From positions 186,001 to 250,000 of the forward strand of contig CAWEHB010000008.1 in NCBI GenBank assembly GCA_963808705.1: 64,000 bases of DNA, given 5' to 3'. The position numbers were made by a program, and so were the translations under genes. The stretch is from JASHPR01 sp963808705. GTDB taxonomy: Bacteria; Actinomycetota; Actinomycetes; Streptosporangiales; Streptosporangiaceae. This document shows positions 1-7,857 of this stretch, in pieces (position 1 is the first letter of the stretch; every line of letters begins with the position of its first letter). The notes below the pieces were generated by a model, which was not told where the DNA came from, made no database searches, and worked only from the letters and a program-made list of their open reading frames with translations.

Positions 1-147
1 CTGCTCACCCGGCCTGGCCCGGGGAACAGGTGCCGGTGGCGCCGTGTTGGCGGTGTGCTCTTGGAGCAGGCCGACCAGGAGCGCCGATCCACTGAGATCA
101 GCCCGGTCTCGATCTCGAGCACGCCGGCCAGCGGGAACTCGCAGCTG

Positions 148-474
148 CTAGGCCAGGATATTGATAGCGCGGGCGATGACCAGCACACCGATGCCCAAGG
201 ACACGACCGCTTCGGCAATCATCAGCAGCTTGGCCCATGGCTTGATCGCGGAGACGTCGGTGGGACTGAACGCGGTGGCCGTCCAGAAGGCCAGCGACAA
301 GTAGTCCACGAACTTCGGCACCCAGGTGACCGCCACGTAATCGGTGTGCAGCATCTCCGGGAAGACGAACGCCGGGTTCGCCTGCGGATGGTGCGCGCGG
401 ACAGTGAATCGCTCCGGCCCTGTCCGATTCTGGGAGCAAGATGGGAGCGGCGAGACGCCGCTAGGTGCGGTCAA
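148..474 (-). pseudogene. C-terminal fragment of two-TM potassium-channel-like membrane protein
   Basis: The reading frame gives 108 residues, but only about residues 33-108 look like a real protein: a stretch with DYLSLAFWTATAFSPTD followed by a hydrophobic helix ending VIARAINIL. From memory this pattern is typical of the C-terminal half of actinobacterial membrane proteins related to two-transmembrane ion channels, where it forms the pore-like turn and last helix. The front half of such proteins is absent and the first 32 residues look like out-of-frame sequence. I therefore read it as a decayed remnant near 148-380. The 147 bases before it hold no gene I can support. Confidence 0.5.
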
Positions 475-574
475 GCACGGTCAGGCACCGTGATCGTGGC
501 AGCTTCAGTGCCTTTCACGTGCACGAACGTCCTGGAGCAGGGGCCTCGTTGGTCTGATCGCTCAGTTGTGGTCC

Positions 575-610
575 TGGATGTCGTGGGTTCGAATCCCATC
601 GCTCACCCCA
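575..610 (+). other. tRNA 3'-end fragment (T arm, acceptor strand, CCA)
   Basis: A perfect T arm (stem GTGGG/CCCAT around loop TTCGAAT) is followed by a seven-base acceptor strand CGCTCAC, a discriminator base and an encoded CCA. The complementary 5' acceptor strand GTGAGCG and a D arm cannot be found upstream, so this is not a complete tRNA. Such fragments are commonly left by integration or excision of elements at tRNA 3' ends. Its end overlaps the last codons of the truncated HTH gene on the other strand. Confidence 0.6.
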
Positions 611-860
611 AGTGAAGCGTGTCATATTCCCGGATCAGCGGCTCGGAATCGGTCCCCACCACCCTGGCGATGGCGCGGATGTGCCCTCGGGCGTAGAAGT
701 CGCCACCACAGGCAGAGTAGTCGTCGTCCTCGATCTCCCTGATGATCGTTTCCCTGATCCGGGTCCGCCCGCTGACCTGCGCAACGCTCAGGCCGGCCTG
801 CTGGCGCGCCTCGGCCAGGGTTTCACCGATGGACACCCGTGCCTCCCGCTGTCCGGCCAT
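603..860 (-). pseudogene. Truncated RodZ-like helix-turn-helix protein
   Basis: The 85 residues match the N-terminal HTH (HTH_25) of the RodZ-like family: GETLAEARQQAGLSVAQVS, then an IEDDDYSACGGDFYARGHIR segment and a final EPLIREYD. Full family members continue through a linker, one membrane helix and a periplasmic domain, usually 250 residues or more. Here translation stops right after the HTH domain, inside the tRNA 3'-end fragment at 575-610. This suggests that recombination at a tRNA end removed the rest. It could still make a soluble DNA-binding stub. Confidence 0.6.
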
Positions 861-914
861 CCGTGGTGGTCAATGCCTGACGTCACAGTGACACCGGCAT
901 ATGCCCAATCGTCA

Positions 915-928
915 GGGACAAAGGTCCC
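915..928. promoter_or_regulatory. DevR/DosR-like box 1
   Basis: GGGACAAAGGTCCC has the GGGAC-N4-GTCCC arrangement of the core of the DosR (DevR) dormancy-regulon consensus. It lies about 55 bp upstream of the truncated HTH gene and about 300 bp upstream of the GNAT gene. Assignment to a DevR-type regulator is by pattern only; no devR gene is in the window. Confidence 0.4.
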
Positions 929-1090
929 CAGCCGCGCCGGGCGCGAAGTCGCGTCACCGACGCGACCACGACGACCGGATCACGCTGCCCCGAAGTGCCC
1001 GCGACGCCTCGCCCCGGGCGCCGCTGACCGTGTGAGCTTCCCGGACCAGCCTCCATTTCCTCAGCTACTCGCGCACCTGGCTGCCCGGCA

Positions 1091-1104
1091 GGGCCGAAAG
1101 TCCC
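1091..1104. promoter_or_regulatory. DevR/DosR-like box 2, upstream of GNAT gene
   Basis: Read on the minus strand this is GGGACTTTCGGCCC, a GGGAC-N4-GGCCC variant of the dormancy box. It lies about 130 bp ahead of the acetyltransferase start. A further degenerate match (GAC-N4-GGCCC) follows at about 1147-1158. Confidence 0.4.
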
Positions 1105-1231
1105 CGGTCTCCGGGACAGGCACGGCGGACGCCGCATCCCGGATCATGACAAACGGCCCTACCTGGCCGGCGCGCGGGCCAGGCAGCATCGCTACCAGCA
1201 GACAGCACCACTCAGCGAGGAGGCGCTAGGC

Positions 1232-1873
1232 ATGCACCGGCGTGGCCGTGGCCACCTGCCGCCCGGCTATCCTGCCGAATACCAGCGACATGTGAAGCTG
1301 CAGGACGGGCGGCAGGTATTCATCCGGCCCATCCTGCCCAGCGACGCGGCTGAACTGGCCCGCGCGATCAAGACGGCCGATGCCGACACCCTGCGGCGCC
1401 GGTTCCTCGGCGGCCCGCCCCCGGTCACCCCCGCCTTACTCGCGCACCTGACCCGCCTCGACTACCAGAAGCGCTTCGCGCTCGTGGCCATCGACCCCGC
1501 CACCGGGAGCGGCGTGGCGGTCGCCCGCTACGAGTCGGCCGGTAATGACGCGGCCGAAGTCGCCGTCGCGGTCAGCCCCTCCTGGCGGAACGTCGGCCTG
1601 GCCGCCGCGCTCATCGGGTTGCTCGCCCAGGCCGCGCGCCAACGCGGCATCGTCACCTTCACCGCCGCCTACCTGGCCGGGAACCGGCCCGTCGCCGCTC
1701 TGGCCGACCAGGCCGGGGCAGCGAGCAGACAGGTCATCGAGCAGGGCGTCGCCGAGTTCTCCATCGCCCTCGAGCAGCACGACGCCGCGACCGCCGACAG
1801 CGGACCGGGTCCGGCCGCAGCACCAGCCGCCCGGGCGGAGCAGGACCCGGACACGGGCCGGGAGCGCTGCTGA
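1232..1873 (+). CDS. GNAT family N-acetyltransferase
   Basis: This 213-residue protein has the Gcn5-related acetyltransferase fold. It starts with the usual LQDGRQVFIRPILPSDAAEL strand-helix, has the central strand VAVAVSPSWRNVGLAAALIGLL (acetyl-CoA pyrophosphate-binding region in a relaxed form), and a C-terminal A-YLAGNRPVAALADQAG region. It resembles the acetyltransferase half of the actinobacterial protein lysine acetyltransferase Pat (Rv0998 type) without its cyclic-nucleotide domain. The family transfers acetyl groups to amines; the substrate here is unknown. GAGGAGG sits about 10 bases before the ATG. It converges on the hibernation-factor gene, and dormancy-like boxes upstream suggest stress control, which is inference. 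The last 35 residues are low-complexity. Confidence 0.85.
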   Translation: MHRRGRGHLPPGYPAEYQRHVKLQDGRQVFIRPILPSDAAELARAIKTADADTLRRRFLGGPPPVTPALLAHLTRLDYQKRFALVAIDPATGSGVAVARYESAGNDAAEVAVAVSPSWRNVGLAAALIGLLAQAARQRGIVTFTAAYLAGNRPVAALADQAGAASRQVIEQGVAEFSIALEQHDAATADSGPGPAAAPAARAEQDPDTGRERC

Positions 1874-1913
1874 CCTAGTACGCCGACGGAGGCCACCCTT
1901 CCCGTGGGTCAGG

Positions 1914-2699
1914 TCAGCTGGCGGGTTCGATGAGGCCGTAGTGACCGTCGTAGCGGTGGTAGATCAGGTTGCCGCGGCCCGTCTCGGAGTTGACGAAGAA
2001 CAGGAAGGGCTGTCCTGCGGCTTCCAGCCGGCTCGTCGCCTCGGCCACCGACAGGCGCGGTGCCGGGATCTCGCTGACGGTGATCGACGGACCGACCGGG
2101 CCAAGCCGACGGGCCCGCCGGTGGGCCAGTGCCAGCCGGTACCCGTCTCCGGCCCGGTAGACCACGCTGTCCTCGCCGGTGGACTTCTCGGTGAACAGGT
2201 GGAAGCTGTGGTCCAGCAGCTCGGCGTCGGCGACCGCCTCATCCGGCGTGTTGTGGGCCAGCGCGTATGACTTGCGCCGCATCACGACCCGCTCTTGCGG
2301 TGGACGCGGGAAGTAGGGCTGGGGCGTCGAGCGAAAGCTCTGGTGCCGCCACTCCCCCGGCTGCCCGACCGGCTGGCTGCCTCGGATCGCCGCCCAGTTC
2401 CGCCCCGCCCGCTCTAGCCGGATCCGCAGCCGGTCGCAGGCGTGCTCAACTGCCTCCCGCACGGTCAGACCCGCCGCCTGGGCGCGGATCAGGCGCCCGT
2501 TCAGGTCGATATTGACTTGAGCTACCATCGGCCGCTGCACCGCCGGGTCGGCGGACATGGTCAGCTTGACCCGTGCGAACAGCACCGGCTCGGAAGCCAT
2601 CCGCAGTAGCGAGCTGACCTGGTCGACCGCGAAGCTGACTGCGCCTTCGGGGACGGCCCCTCGCGTCTCGGCTTGTACTTGCAGTATGTCTGCCATCAC
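1914..2699 (-). CDS. RafH-type ribosome hibernation promotion factor with two S30AE C-terminal domains
   Basis: The 261-residue protein has an S30AE-like N-terminal region (about residues 15-105, PVLFARVKLTMSADPAVQRP and NGRLIRAQAAG-TVREAVEHACDRL). Two tandem copies of the ribosomal S30AE/sigma-54-modulation C-terminal domain follow: about 145-200 (EAVADAELLDHSFHLFTEKS) and about 205-261 (SRLEAAGQPFLFFVNSETGRG). Two C-terminal domains and about 258 residues are the hallmark of RafH (MSMEG_3935/Rv0079 type), the DosR-controlled hypoxia factor of mycobacteria that binds idle ribosomes. A GGAAGGGGGAAGGAGG run precedes the ATG. A DevR-like box lies about 50 bp upstream, consistent with oxygen-limitation control (inference). 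Confidence 0.88.
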   Translation of the reverse strand: MMADILQVQAETRGAVPEGAVSFAVDQVSSLLRMASEPVLFARVKLTMSADPAVQRPMVAQVNIDLNGRLIRAQAAGLTVREAVEHACDRLRIRLERAGRNWAAIRGSQPVGQPGEWRHQSFRSTPQPYFPRPPQERVVMRRKSYALAHNTPDEAVADAELLDHSFHLFTEKSTGEDSVVYRAGDGYRLALAHRRARRLGPVGPSITVSEIPAPRLSVAEATSRLEAAGQPFLFFVNSETGRGNLIYHRYDGHYGLIEPAS

Positions 2700-2749
2700 G
2701 ACCTCCTTCCCCCTTCCTGTTACCTACCTCGCTGCCGTCCGGCCCCAAA

Positions 2750-2763
2750 GAGGCAAAGGTCCC
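2750..2763 (-). promoter_or_regulatory. DevR/DosR-like box upstream of hibernation factor
   Basis: On the minus strand it reads GGGACCTTTGCCTC, two mismatches from the GGGAC-N4-GTCCC pattern. It is overlapped by a second half-box ending GGGGCC (to 2741). Its 50-bp distance from the start codon suits an activator site. A third weaker match (GGGACCACAGGCCA) lies at 2815-2828. Confidence 0.4.
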
Positions 2764-2975
2764 GGCCGCCCTGAATTCGCGTACGTGTCTCCCCGCGGCC
2801 GTCGTGCCGGCGTGGCCTGTGGTCCCGCAGGCTCGTGAGATCGGCCCTCGATGGCCGGCAAGGGCCGGGCGGGTTCCGGTGAATGGGGAGAACGTGCCCT
2901 TCATGTCCCGGATGTCCGGCCAGGTGCGCGGCCCTGCCCATTGTCGGCCGCCCGATCGCGACATATCTTGGCTTC

Positions 2976-3398
2976 GTGGACGAGCGAGCACACCAGGACG
3001 TCACCGCCGCGGCGGCCGTGCACTCCGAGCTCGGCCAGGCGTACGACGGCGTCGTGGCCGAGGGGCTGGTCGAGAGGATCAGCTCGGAGATCGACAAGCA
3101 GGTGGACTCGAGGCTGGCCCAGCGGGGCATCCCGCCCAGCCGGAGCACATGGGCGAACGTCGCCATGGGCCTGGGCTCCGTCGGGCTCGGCATCGGCGCC
3201 ACGGCCGTGGTCCTGCATTCCGGGGGGAACACCAGCGTCACGCCCAAGGCGGTACTCAACCTGGGGTCACTTCACGGGTCCGTGATGACCACCACCAGCT
3301 CGGTGAGCACCAGCCAGGTGCTCCTGGTCGTGCTGGTCTGGATCGTCATCGCGGCCATCAACATCGCCTACGCCCGCCATCGCCCCGGTCGGCCCTGA
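2976..3398 (+). CDS. Small membrane protein with N-terminal helical domain and two TM segments
   Basis: I choose the GTG at 2976 because the protein pattern (VDERAHQDVTAAAAVHSELG) begins there; the frame is open further upstream but is proline/cysteine noise. The 140-residue product has an acidic helical segment, LVERISSEIDKQVDSRLAQR, like three-helix dimerisation segments found in small actinobacterial proteins. It then has a hydrophobic stretch near residues 65-85 and another near 115-135 (LLVVLVWIVIAAINIAYARH). I do not recognise a function. It converges on the ABC-type gene 46 bp away. Confidence 0.6.
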   Translation: MDERAHQDVTAAAAVHSELGQAYDGVVAEGLVERISSEIDKQVDSRLAQRGIPPSRSTWANVAMGLGSVGLGIGATAVVLHSGGNTSVTPKAVLNLGSLHGSVMTTTSSVSTSQVLLVVLVWIVIAAINIAYARHRPGRP

Positions 3399-3444
3399 GC
3401 GGCCGAACGCAGCACGCCGTCCGGGTCGAACACGACCGCCTCGA

Positions 3445-6400
3445 TCATGCGCCCATCTTGCCGTCCTCCAGCGCGAGTACCTCGTCGGCCAGGTCGACGA
3501 TCCCGGCGTCGTGCGTCGCGACCAGGGCGGTGATGCCCTCGGACCGCACCACGGTCTGCAGCAGCCGCATGATCTGCCGGCCGGTCTCCGAGTCCAGCTG
3601 GCCGGTCGGCTCGTCGGCGATCAGTAGTTCCGGGCTTCCGGCCAGGGCCCGGGCGATGGCCACCCGCTGCTGCTCGCCGCCGGACAGCTCGTTCGGGCGC
3701 TGTTCGGCGTGGTCGTCCAGGCCGACGACGCTGAGCAGCATCCGGACCCGTTCCTCTCGGGCCCGCCGCTCGGTCGGGAACGCGCGCACGGCGGCGACGA
3801 TCCGCAGCGGGATCGTGACGCCGTTGACGGGTACCGGCAGGACCCGGCCGACCTGGGTGTTACTGGACCGCAGGAAGGACGTCGTCGCGATGGCCGGAAC
3901 GGGCCCGCCCGGGGGCCGGGCGGTGACGGTCACCTGGCCGACGAAGCCCGCATCCGGGTTGAAGCTGGCCGCCAGCGCCGCCAGGGACGGGCTGTAGCCG
4001 GACGAGAACCCCAGCTGCTGCGCGCGGCCCGCCGGCTGCCAGCTGATCAGCGCGGGCGGTGACCCGGCCGAAGCCGCCATCGCCGCATCGGCCGGCGCCC
4101 CGGTGCCGCTGAGCCCGATCGAGGACACCGCGGCCGACCAGGACGCCAGGGCGCGGCCGGCGGCGAACGGCTCGCCGCCCGGCCGGGCGGCGAGGCCGCT
4201 GATCACGAGCCGGGCCGGGGGGGCGGGCCGGAACGCGCCGCCCGACGCCTGGTAGGGCGGCAGGTTGTAGCTGATCGAGAGCCCGAGCAGCCGCAGCGGG
4301 TAGGCCGCCTGGCGGGTCGGGGAGAACTCGGCGGTCAGCGCGTGCTCCCGTCCGTCGGCGGGCAGTCTGCCCAGGCCGACCCCGTAGACGATGCCGTCGG
4401 CGTCCTGGATCGACGCGGTGACCGCGGCCTGGCCCGGCGAGGTGGCCGCGAATCCCGGGGCCAGGCTGGCCATGACCTCCAGCTGGGCCGGGCGGCCGGG
4501 AATGACCAGGCCGGGCGGTGCCTGCGCCGGGATCAGGCGCGTCCAGAGCTGACGGACCGGATACGGGGAAAGGTCGCTGCGCAGCAGCACCGTGGCCGCG
4601 GCGGTGCGCGCGTCAATGGCGAGTAGCTCGCCCGCTGACCACGCTGTCCCGGTGCTCACCCGGGCCACCGGCATCGCCGCGCGGACCCCGGGCGACCGGG
4701 GGATCACTCCCGCGGCGGCGGGCGGCAGCGGCTCCAGGAGGACGGCGCGGCGGTCAGCGCCGACCGCGAACGCCGCCTGGTCGGCGGCGGAGCTGCGCCA
4801 GGTCTGGTACTGCGCGAGCGCCAGGGTGGCGGCGGCCGTAGCGATGATCACCAGCAGGATCGGCCCGCTCTGCCGGATCGGGCGCCGGGAGATCTCCCAG
4901 CCGGCCAGCGCGGCCGCCAGCCGCCTGCCGCGCGCCGCGACCCGCTCGATCAGCCTCGCCGCAACCGGGACCAGGCGCAGCGGGATCACGGCCGCGGCGG
5001 CCAGGGCGAGCGCGGGGGCGATGGCGATGACCGGGTCGATGCCGATCCCGCCGGCCGAGGACTGTGCGACCGCCGAGTAGGTGCGCAGTTCCCACACCGC
5101 GAGCAGCGCGAGGGTCAGCAGCGCCAGGTCGGCGCCGGCGCGGGCGATGCCGGCCAGCCAGGCCTGCCTGCCCCGGCGGACCCGGGCGGCTCCCGGCGCC
5201 ACCGGCCGCACCGCGGGCCAGACCGCGACCGCGGCGGCGAGCGCGAGCACCGCCAGCGCCACCCACCAGGCCGACGCGGGGATCCCGGAGAGGCTGATGC
5301 CCGCGCCCGGCTCGGTGACCGCGACCAGCAGCGCGGCGAGCCTGGTGCCGGCCAGCACCCCGACCGCCGCGGCCGCGCCGCCGAGCAGCACCGTCTCCGC
5401 CAGCGTCGGCCTGGCCAGCTGCCACCGCGTCGCCCCCCGCCCGGTGAGCAGCGCGGATTCCTCCTCGCGGTGGCTGGCGAGCAGCCGGGCGGCGAGCCCG
5501 AGCGCCACGGCCGCCAGCAGCGCCAGTTGCAGCGCGCTGATGACCAGCAGCGACTTGGCGACCACCAGGTTGGTGGCCAGCCCGCTCAGCAGCTGCGGCA
5601 GGCCGGTGCTGACCTGTGCCCCGTTCAGGGTGTTGCTGCCCTGCAGCGACGCGACCGCCTGACTGACCCTGGCAGAGAGGCCGGAAAGATCCCCGTCGCG
5701 GATCCCGGCCGCGCTCGGCACGACGATCCAGGAGACCTGGCCGACCGCGAGGCGGCCGGGACCGAAGGCCGCCGGGCTCGCTACCGCGGGCCCGTAGCTC
5801 ACGACGGGCGGCTGGCCGCTGACGTCGGACGGCACGATGCTGATCCCGGACGGCGCGATGAGGTCGATGCCCCAGTACGGGGAGCCGGAATCCCTGGGCC
5901 GGTAGAGGCCGGTGACCTGCAGCGGGATCCGGGCACCGGTGACCTGGTCCCTGGGCTGCAGGATCGTGCCGGGTCGCGCGCGCAACTGCCGGGCGGCCAG
6001 GACCGGCAGCGCGACGCCGAGCGGCTGGCCGCGGCGCGGCGGGGCGGGCCAGGCGCCGGCGGTGAGCACGGCACGGGCCTGGATCTGGCCCGGCGCCGCC
6101 ACCTCGACCAGCGGGACGGTCTTGCTGCCCCGTGGCGCGGCCAGGCGGAGCTGGTCAGACCAGAGTGCCTGGTCGAGCTGGTAGGGCACGCCGGACAGGG
6201 CGCTGCCGACCGTGGCGCGGACAATCCGCGAGGCCGGGGTGACCTGCGACGTGGTGATCGACCCGCTGATCGCGATGGGCCGGACCGGTGACCGGGCCAG
6301 CTGGGCACGCGCGGCCTGCGGCAGGCTCTGCGCAGCGAAGCTGGCCAGCGCGGCGCCGAGCGCTGTGGTGACCAGCACGGTCAGCATGATCGTGACGAGC

Positions 6401-6450
6401 AGCAGGCGCGTGGAACCCGCCCGGCGCGCCAGGAATGACCCGCGGATCAT
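3445..6450 (-). CDS. FtsX-family permease fused to the C-terminal half of an ABC ATPase (no Walker A)
   Basis: Residues 1-890 are a MacB/FtsX-type permease: an N-terminal membrane helix (about 15-40), a large extracytoplasmic domain, a TM cluster near 300-400 and further helices. At about residue 893 (near base 3771) it switches to the back half of a MacB/LolD-type ATPase. That half carries signature LSGGEQQR, Walker B ELLIADEPTG, a D-loop and switch His in VATHDAG. The Walker A/P-loop half of the ATPase and the C-terminal TM helices of the permease are missing. The simplest reading is an in-frame deletion joining adjacent permease and ATPase genes. An ATPase half without a P-loop cannot bind ATP canonically, so the product is probably inactive or needs a partner. 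No separate complete ATPase is adjacent. Confidence 0.8.
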   Translation of the reverse strand: MIRGSFLARRAGSTRLLLVTIMLTVLVTTALGAALASFAAQSLPQAARAQLARSPVRPIAISGSITTSQVTPASRIVRATVGSALSGVPYQLDQALWSDQLRLAAPRGSKTVPLVEVAAPGQIQARAVLTAGAWPAPPRRGQPLGVALPVLAARQLRARPGTILQPRDQVTGARIPLQVTGLYRPRDSGSPYWGIDLIAPSGISIVPSDVSGQPPVVSYGPAVASPAAFGPGRLAVGQVSWIVVPSAAGIRDGDLSGLSARVSQAVASLQGSNTLNGAQVSTGLPQLLSGLATNLVVAKSLLVISALQLALLAAVALGLAARLLASHREEESALLTGRGATRWQLARPTLAETVLLGGAAAAVGVLAGTRLAALLVAVTEPGAGISLSGIPASAWWVALAVLALAAAVAVWPAVRPVAPGAARVRRGRQAWLAGIARAGADLALLTLALLAVWELRTYSAVAQSSAGGIGIDPVIAIAPALALAAAAVIPLRLVPVAARLIERVAARGRRLAAALAGWEISRRPIRQSGPILLVIIATAAATLALAQYQTWRSSAADQAAFAVGADRRAVLLEPLPPAAAGVIPRSPGVRAAMPVARVSTGTAWSAGELLAIDARTAAATVLLRSDLSPYPVRQLWTRLIPAQAPPGLVIPGRPAQLEVMASLAPGFAATSPGQAAVTASIQDADGIVYGVGLGRLPADGREHALTAEFSPTRQAAYPLRLLGLSISYNLPPYQASGGAFRPAPPARLVISGLAARPGGEPFAAGRALASWSAAVSSIGLSGTGAPADAAMAASAGSPPALISWQPAGRAQQLGFSSGYSPSLAALAASFNPDAGFVGQVTVTARPPGGPVPAIATTSFLRSSNTQVGRVLPVPVNGVTIPLRIVAAVRAFPTERRAREERVRMLLSVVGLDDHAEQRPNELSGGEQQRVAIARALAGSPELLIADEPTGQLDSETGRQIMRLLQTVVRSEGITALVATHDAGIVDLADEVLALEDGKMGA

Positions 6451-6618
6451 CTCGGCCCTCCCCGGGTTGGCCCACCGCGCTGACCTGCTGCCTCTGACCG
6501 GCAGATTACGGGAAATCCCGGCCGGGAGGCTGGCCTGACCTATGAACCCTTTTTCACCCGCCAGCCCCGGGCCCAGAGTATGTGGGCAGCCGGGGGAGAA
6601 CGAAGAAGGTTCCAGTGG

Positions 6619-7848
6619 TTACCCGAGCGTTAGCGCCCCGTTGTGGCCGGCGAAGCGCTCGTCGACCCGCTCGCCGGTGAGCCCGAAGTCGGCCAGCGCG
6701 TACCGGTGCGCGGGCCGGGCGTCGCCGCTCGGCTGCTGGGCGCGCACCAGGGCCCGCATGGCATCCGCGGCCCGGCCGCTGAGGGTCAGCCCGAAGCGCG
6801 CGTAGACCGTCTCGACGGTGCCGACCGGGTCGGCCACGAACTCGTCGTAGGCCACGTCGCAGAACCGCGCCGGGTCGTGCCGCGCGCGCACGGCCCGGAA
6901 CTGCTCCAGCCCCCGCGCCCACAGCTCGAGCTGATCCCGGCCGATGACCGGCCCGGTGAAGGTGGTCGACCAGCCCGCGGAAGCCTGCGCGGCGAGGCTG
7001 CACACCGACGCGATCGCGGTCCGGGGCGCGCGGTGCGTCTGGATCACCAGCGCGTCCGGGTAAACGGCGAGCAGCGCGTCGGCCGCGAACAGGTGGCTGG
7101 GGTTCTTCAGCACCCAGCGGCGGCCGCGGTCGGGCAGGCCGATGAGCTGCAGGTTGCGCCGGTGCCTGCGGTAGGCGCCGGTCCAGTTCTGCCCGCGCAG
7201 CCACTGCGAGTAGGTGGGCAGGTGGGCCAGGCACTCGTAGGAGACCGAGCGCATCGACTGCCGCAGCAGTTGCCAGCACTCCTCCACCTGGTCGGCCGCC
7301 ATGTAGTGCACCCCCATGAACTCGGGATGCTCGACGTGGTGCCGCTCGTAGCCCGCCTGGATCTGCTGGAACACCGGGTTGGCCGCCCAGGTCTCCCGCG
7401 GCGGGCGCGGCCCGGGCGTCTGGGTGAGCCACATCTCCAGCCCTTGGTGCGCCGGGTCGGCGGCGAGCAGCCGGTGCAGCGCCGTGGTGCCGGTCCGGGG
7501 CAGCCCGGTGACGAAGATCGGGCGCTCGATCCTGACGTCCGCGTGGGCGGGCCAGTGCTGCCACGCCGCCTCGCTGAGCAGCCTGGCCACCAGCGCCCCG
7601 CGCAGGAACGACCGCTTCACCTTCCGGCCCAGCGGGGTCAGGCCCGCGTCGCGGGCATAGGACTCCAGCAGCACGGCCAGGCCGTCGCGGTAGTCGTCGG
7701 CGCCGAAATCCGCCAGCCCGGTGATCCTGGTGGCCGAGGCGTGCAGGTCCTCGACGGTACCGACGCTGTCCCGCTCGCTGCCGGCGCTGTCCCGCTCGGT
7801 GCCGGCGCTGTCCCGCTCGCTGCCGGCGCTGTCCCGCTCGCTGTCCAT
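6619..7848 (-). CDS. Sulfotransferase family protein (Rv3529c-like)
   Basis: The 409-residue protein carries the PAPS 5'-phosphosulfate loop as FVTGLPRTGTTALHRLL near residue 115, a 3'-phosphate region around VLKNPSHLFAADALLAVYPDALVIQTHR, and a C-terminal RY-x-LADFGL segment. This is the pattern of actinobacterial Sulfotransfer_3 proteins, including mycobacterial Rv3529c. The family transfers sulfate from PAPS to hydroxyl groups. It is the last gene of a minus-strand cluster: SDR stop and this ATG are 9 bp apart. The first 30 residues are four imperfect SERDSAG heptads encoded by a 21-bp tandem repeat, so a later start such as the GTG before EDLHASATR is possible. The acceptor substrate is unknown; neighbours suggest steroid-like catabolism. 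Confidence 0.85.
   Translation of the reverse strand: MDSERDSAGSERDSAGTERDSAGSERDSVGTVEDLHASATRITGLADFGADDYRDGLAVLLESYARDAGLTPLGRKVKRSFLRGALVARLLSEAAWQHWPAHADVRIERPIFVTGLPRTGTTALHRLLAADPAHQGLEMWLTQTPGPRPPRETWAANPVFQQIQAGYERHHVEHPEFMGVHYMAADQVEECWQLLRQSMRSVSYECLAHLPTYSQWLRGQNWTGAYRRHRRNLQLIGLPDRGRRWVLKNPSHLFAADALLAVYPDALVIQTHRAPRTAIASVCSLAAQASAGWSTTFTGPVIGRDQLELWARGLEQFRAVRARHDPARFCDVAYDEFVADPVGTVETVYARFGLTLSGRAADAMRALVRAQQPSGDARPAHRYALADFGLTGERVDERFAGHNGALTLG
7760..7843 (-). repeat. Four 21-bp tandem repeats encoding SERDSAG heptads
   Basis: Four consecutive 21-bp units (core CGCTGTCCCGCTCG on the plus strand) run without interruption to the start codon of the sulfotransferase. Units differ at one or two positions. 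Because 21 is a multiple of three, copy-number change would keep the frame. Confidence 0.9.
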
Positions 7849-7857
7849 GAGGTGCGC

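Noticed and set aside
883..1137. Minus-strand 84-residue frame between HTH gene and GNAT gene
   Set aside because: No family pattern, no ribosome site, and it overlaps the proposed regulatory region.
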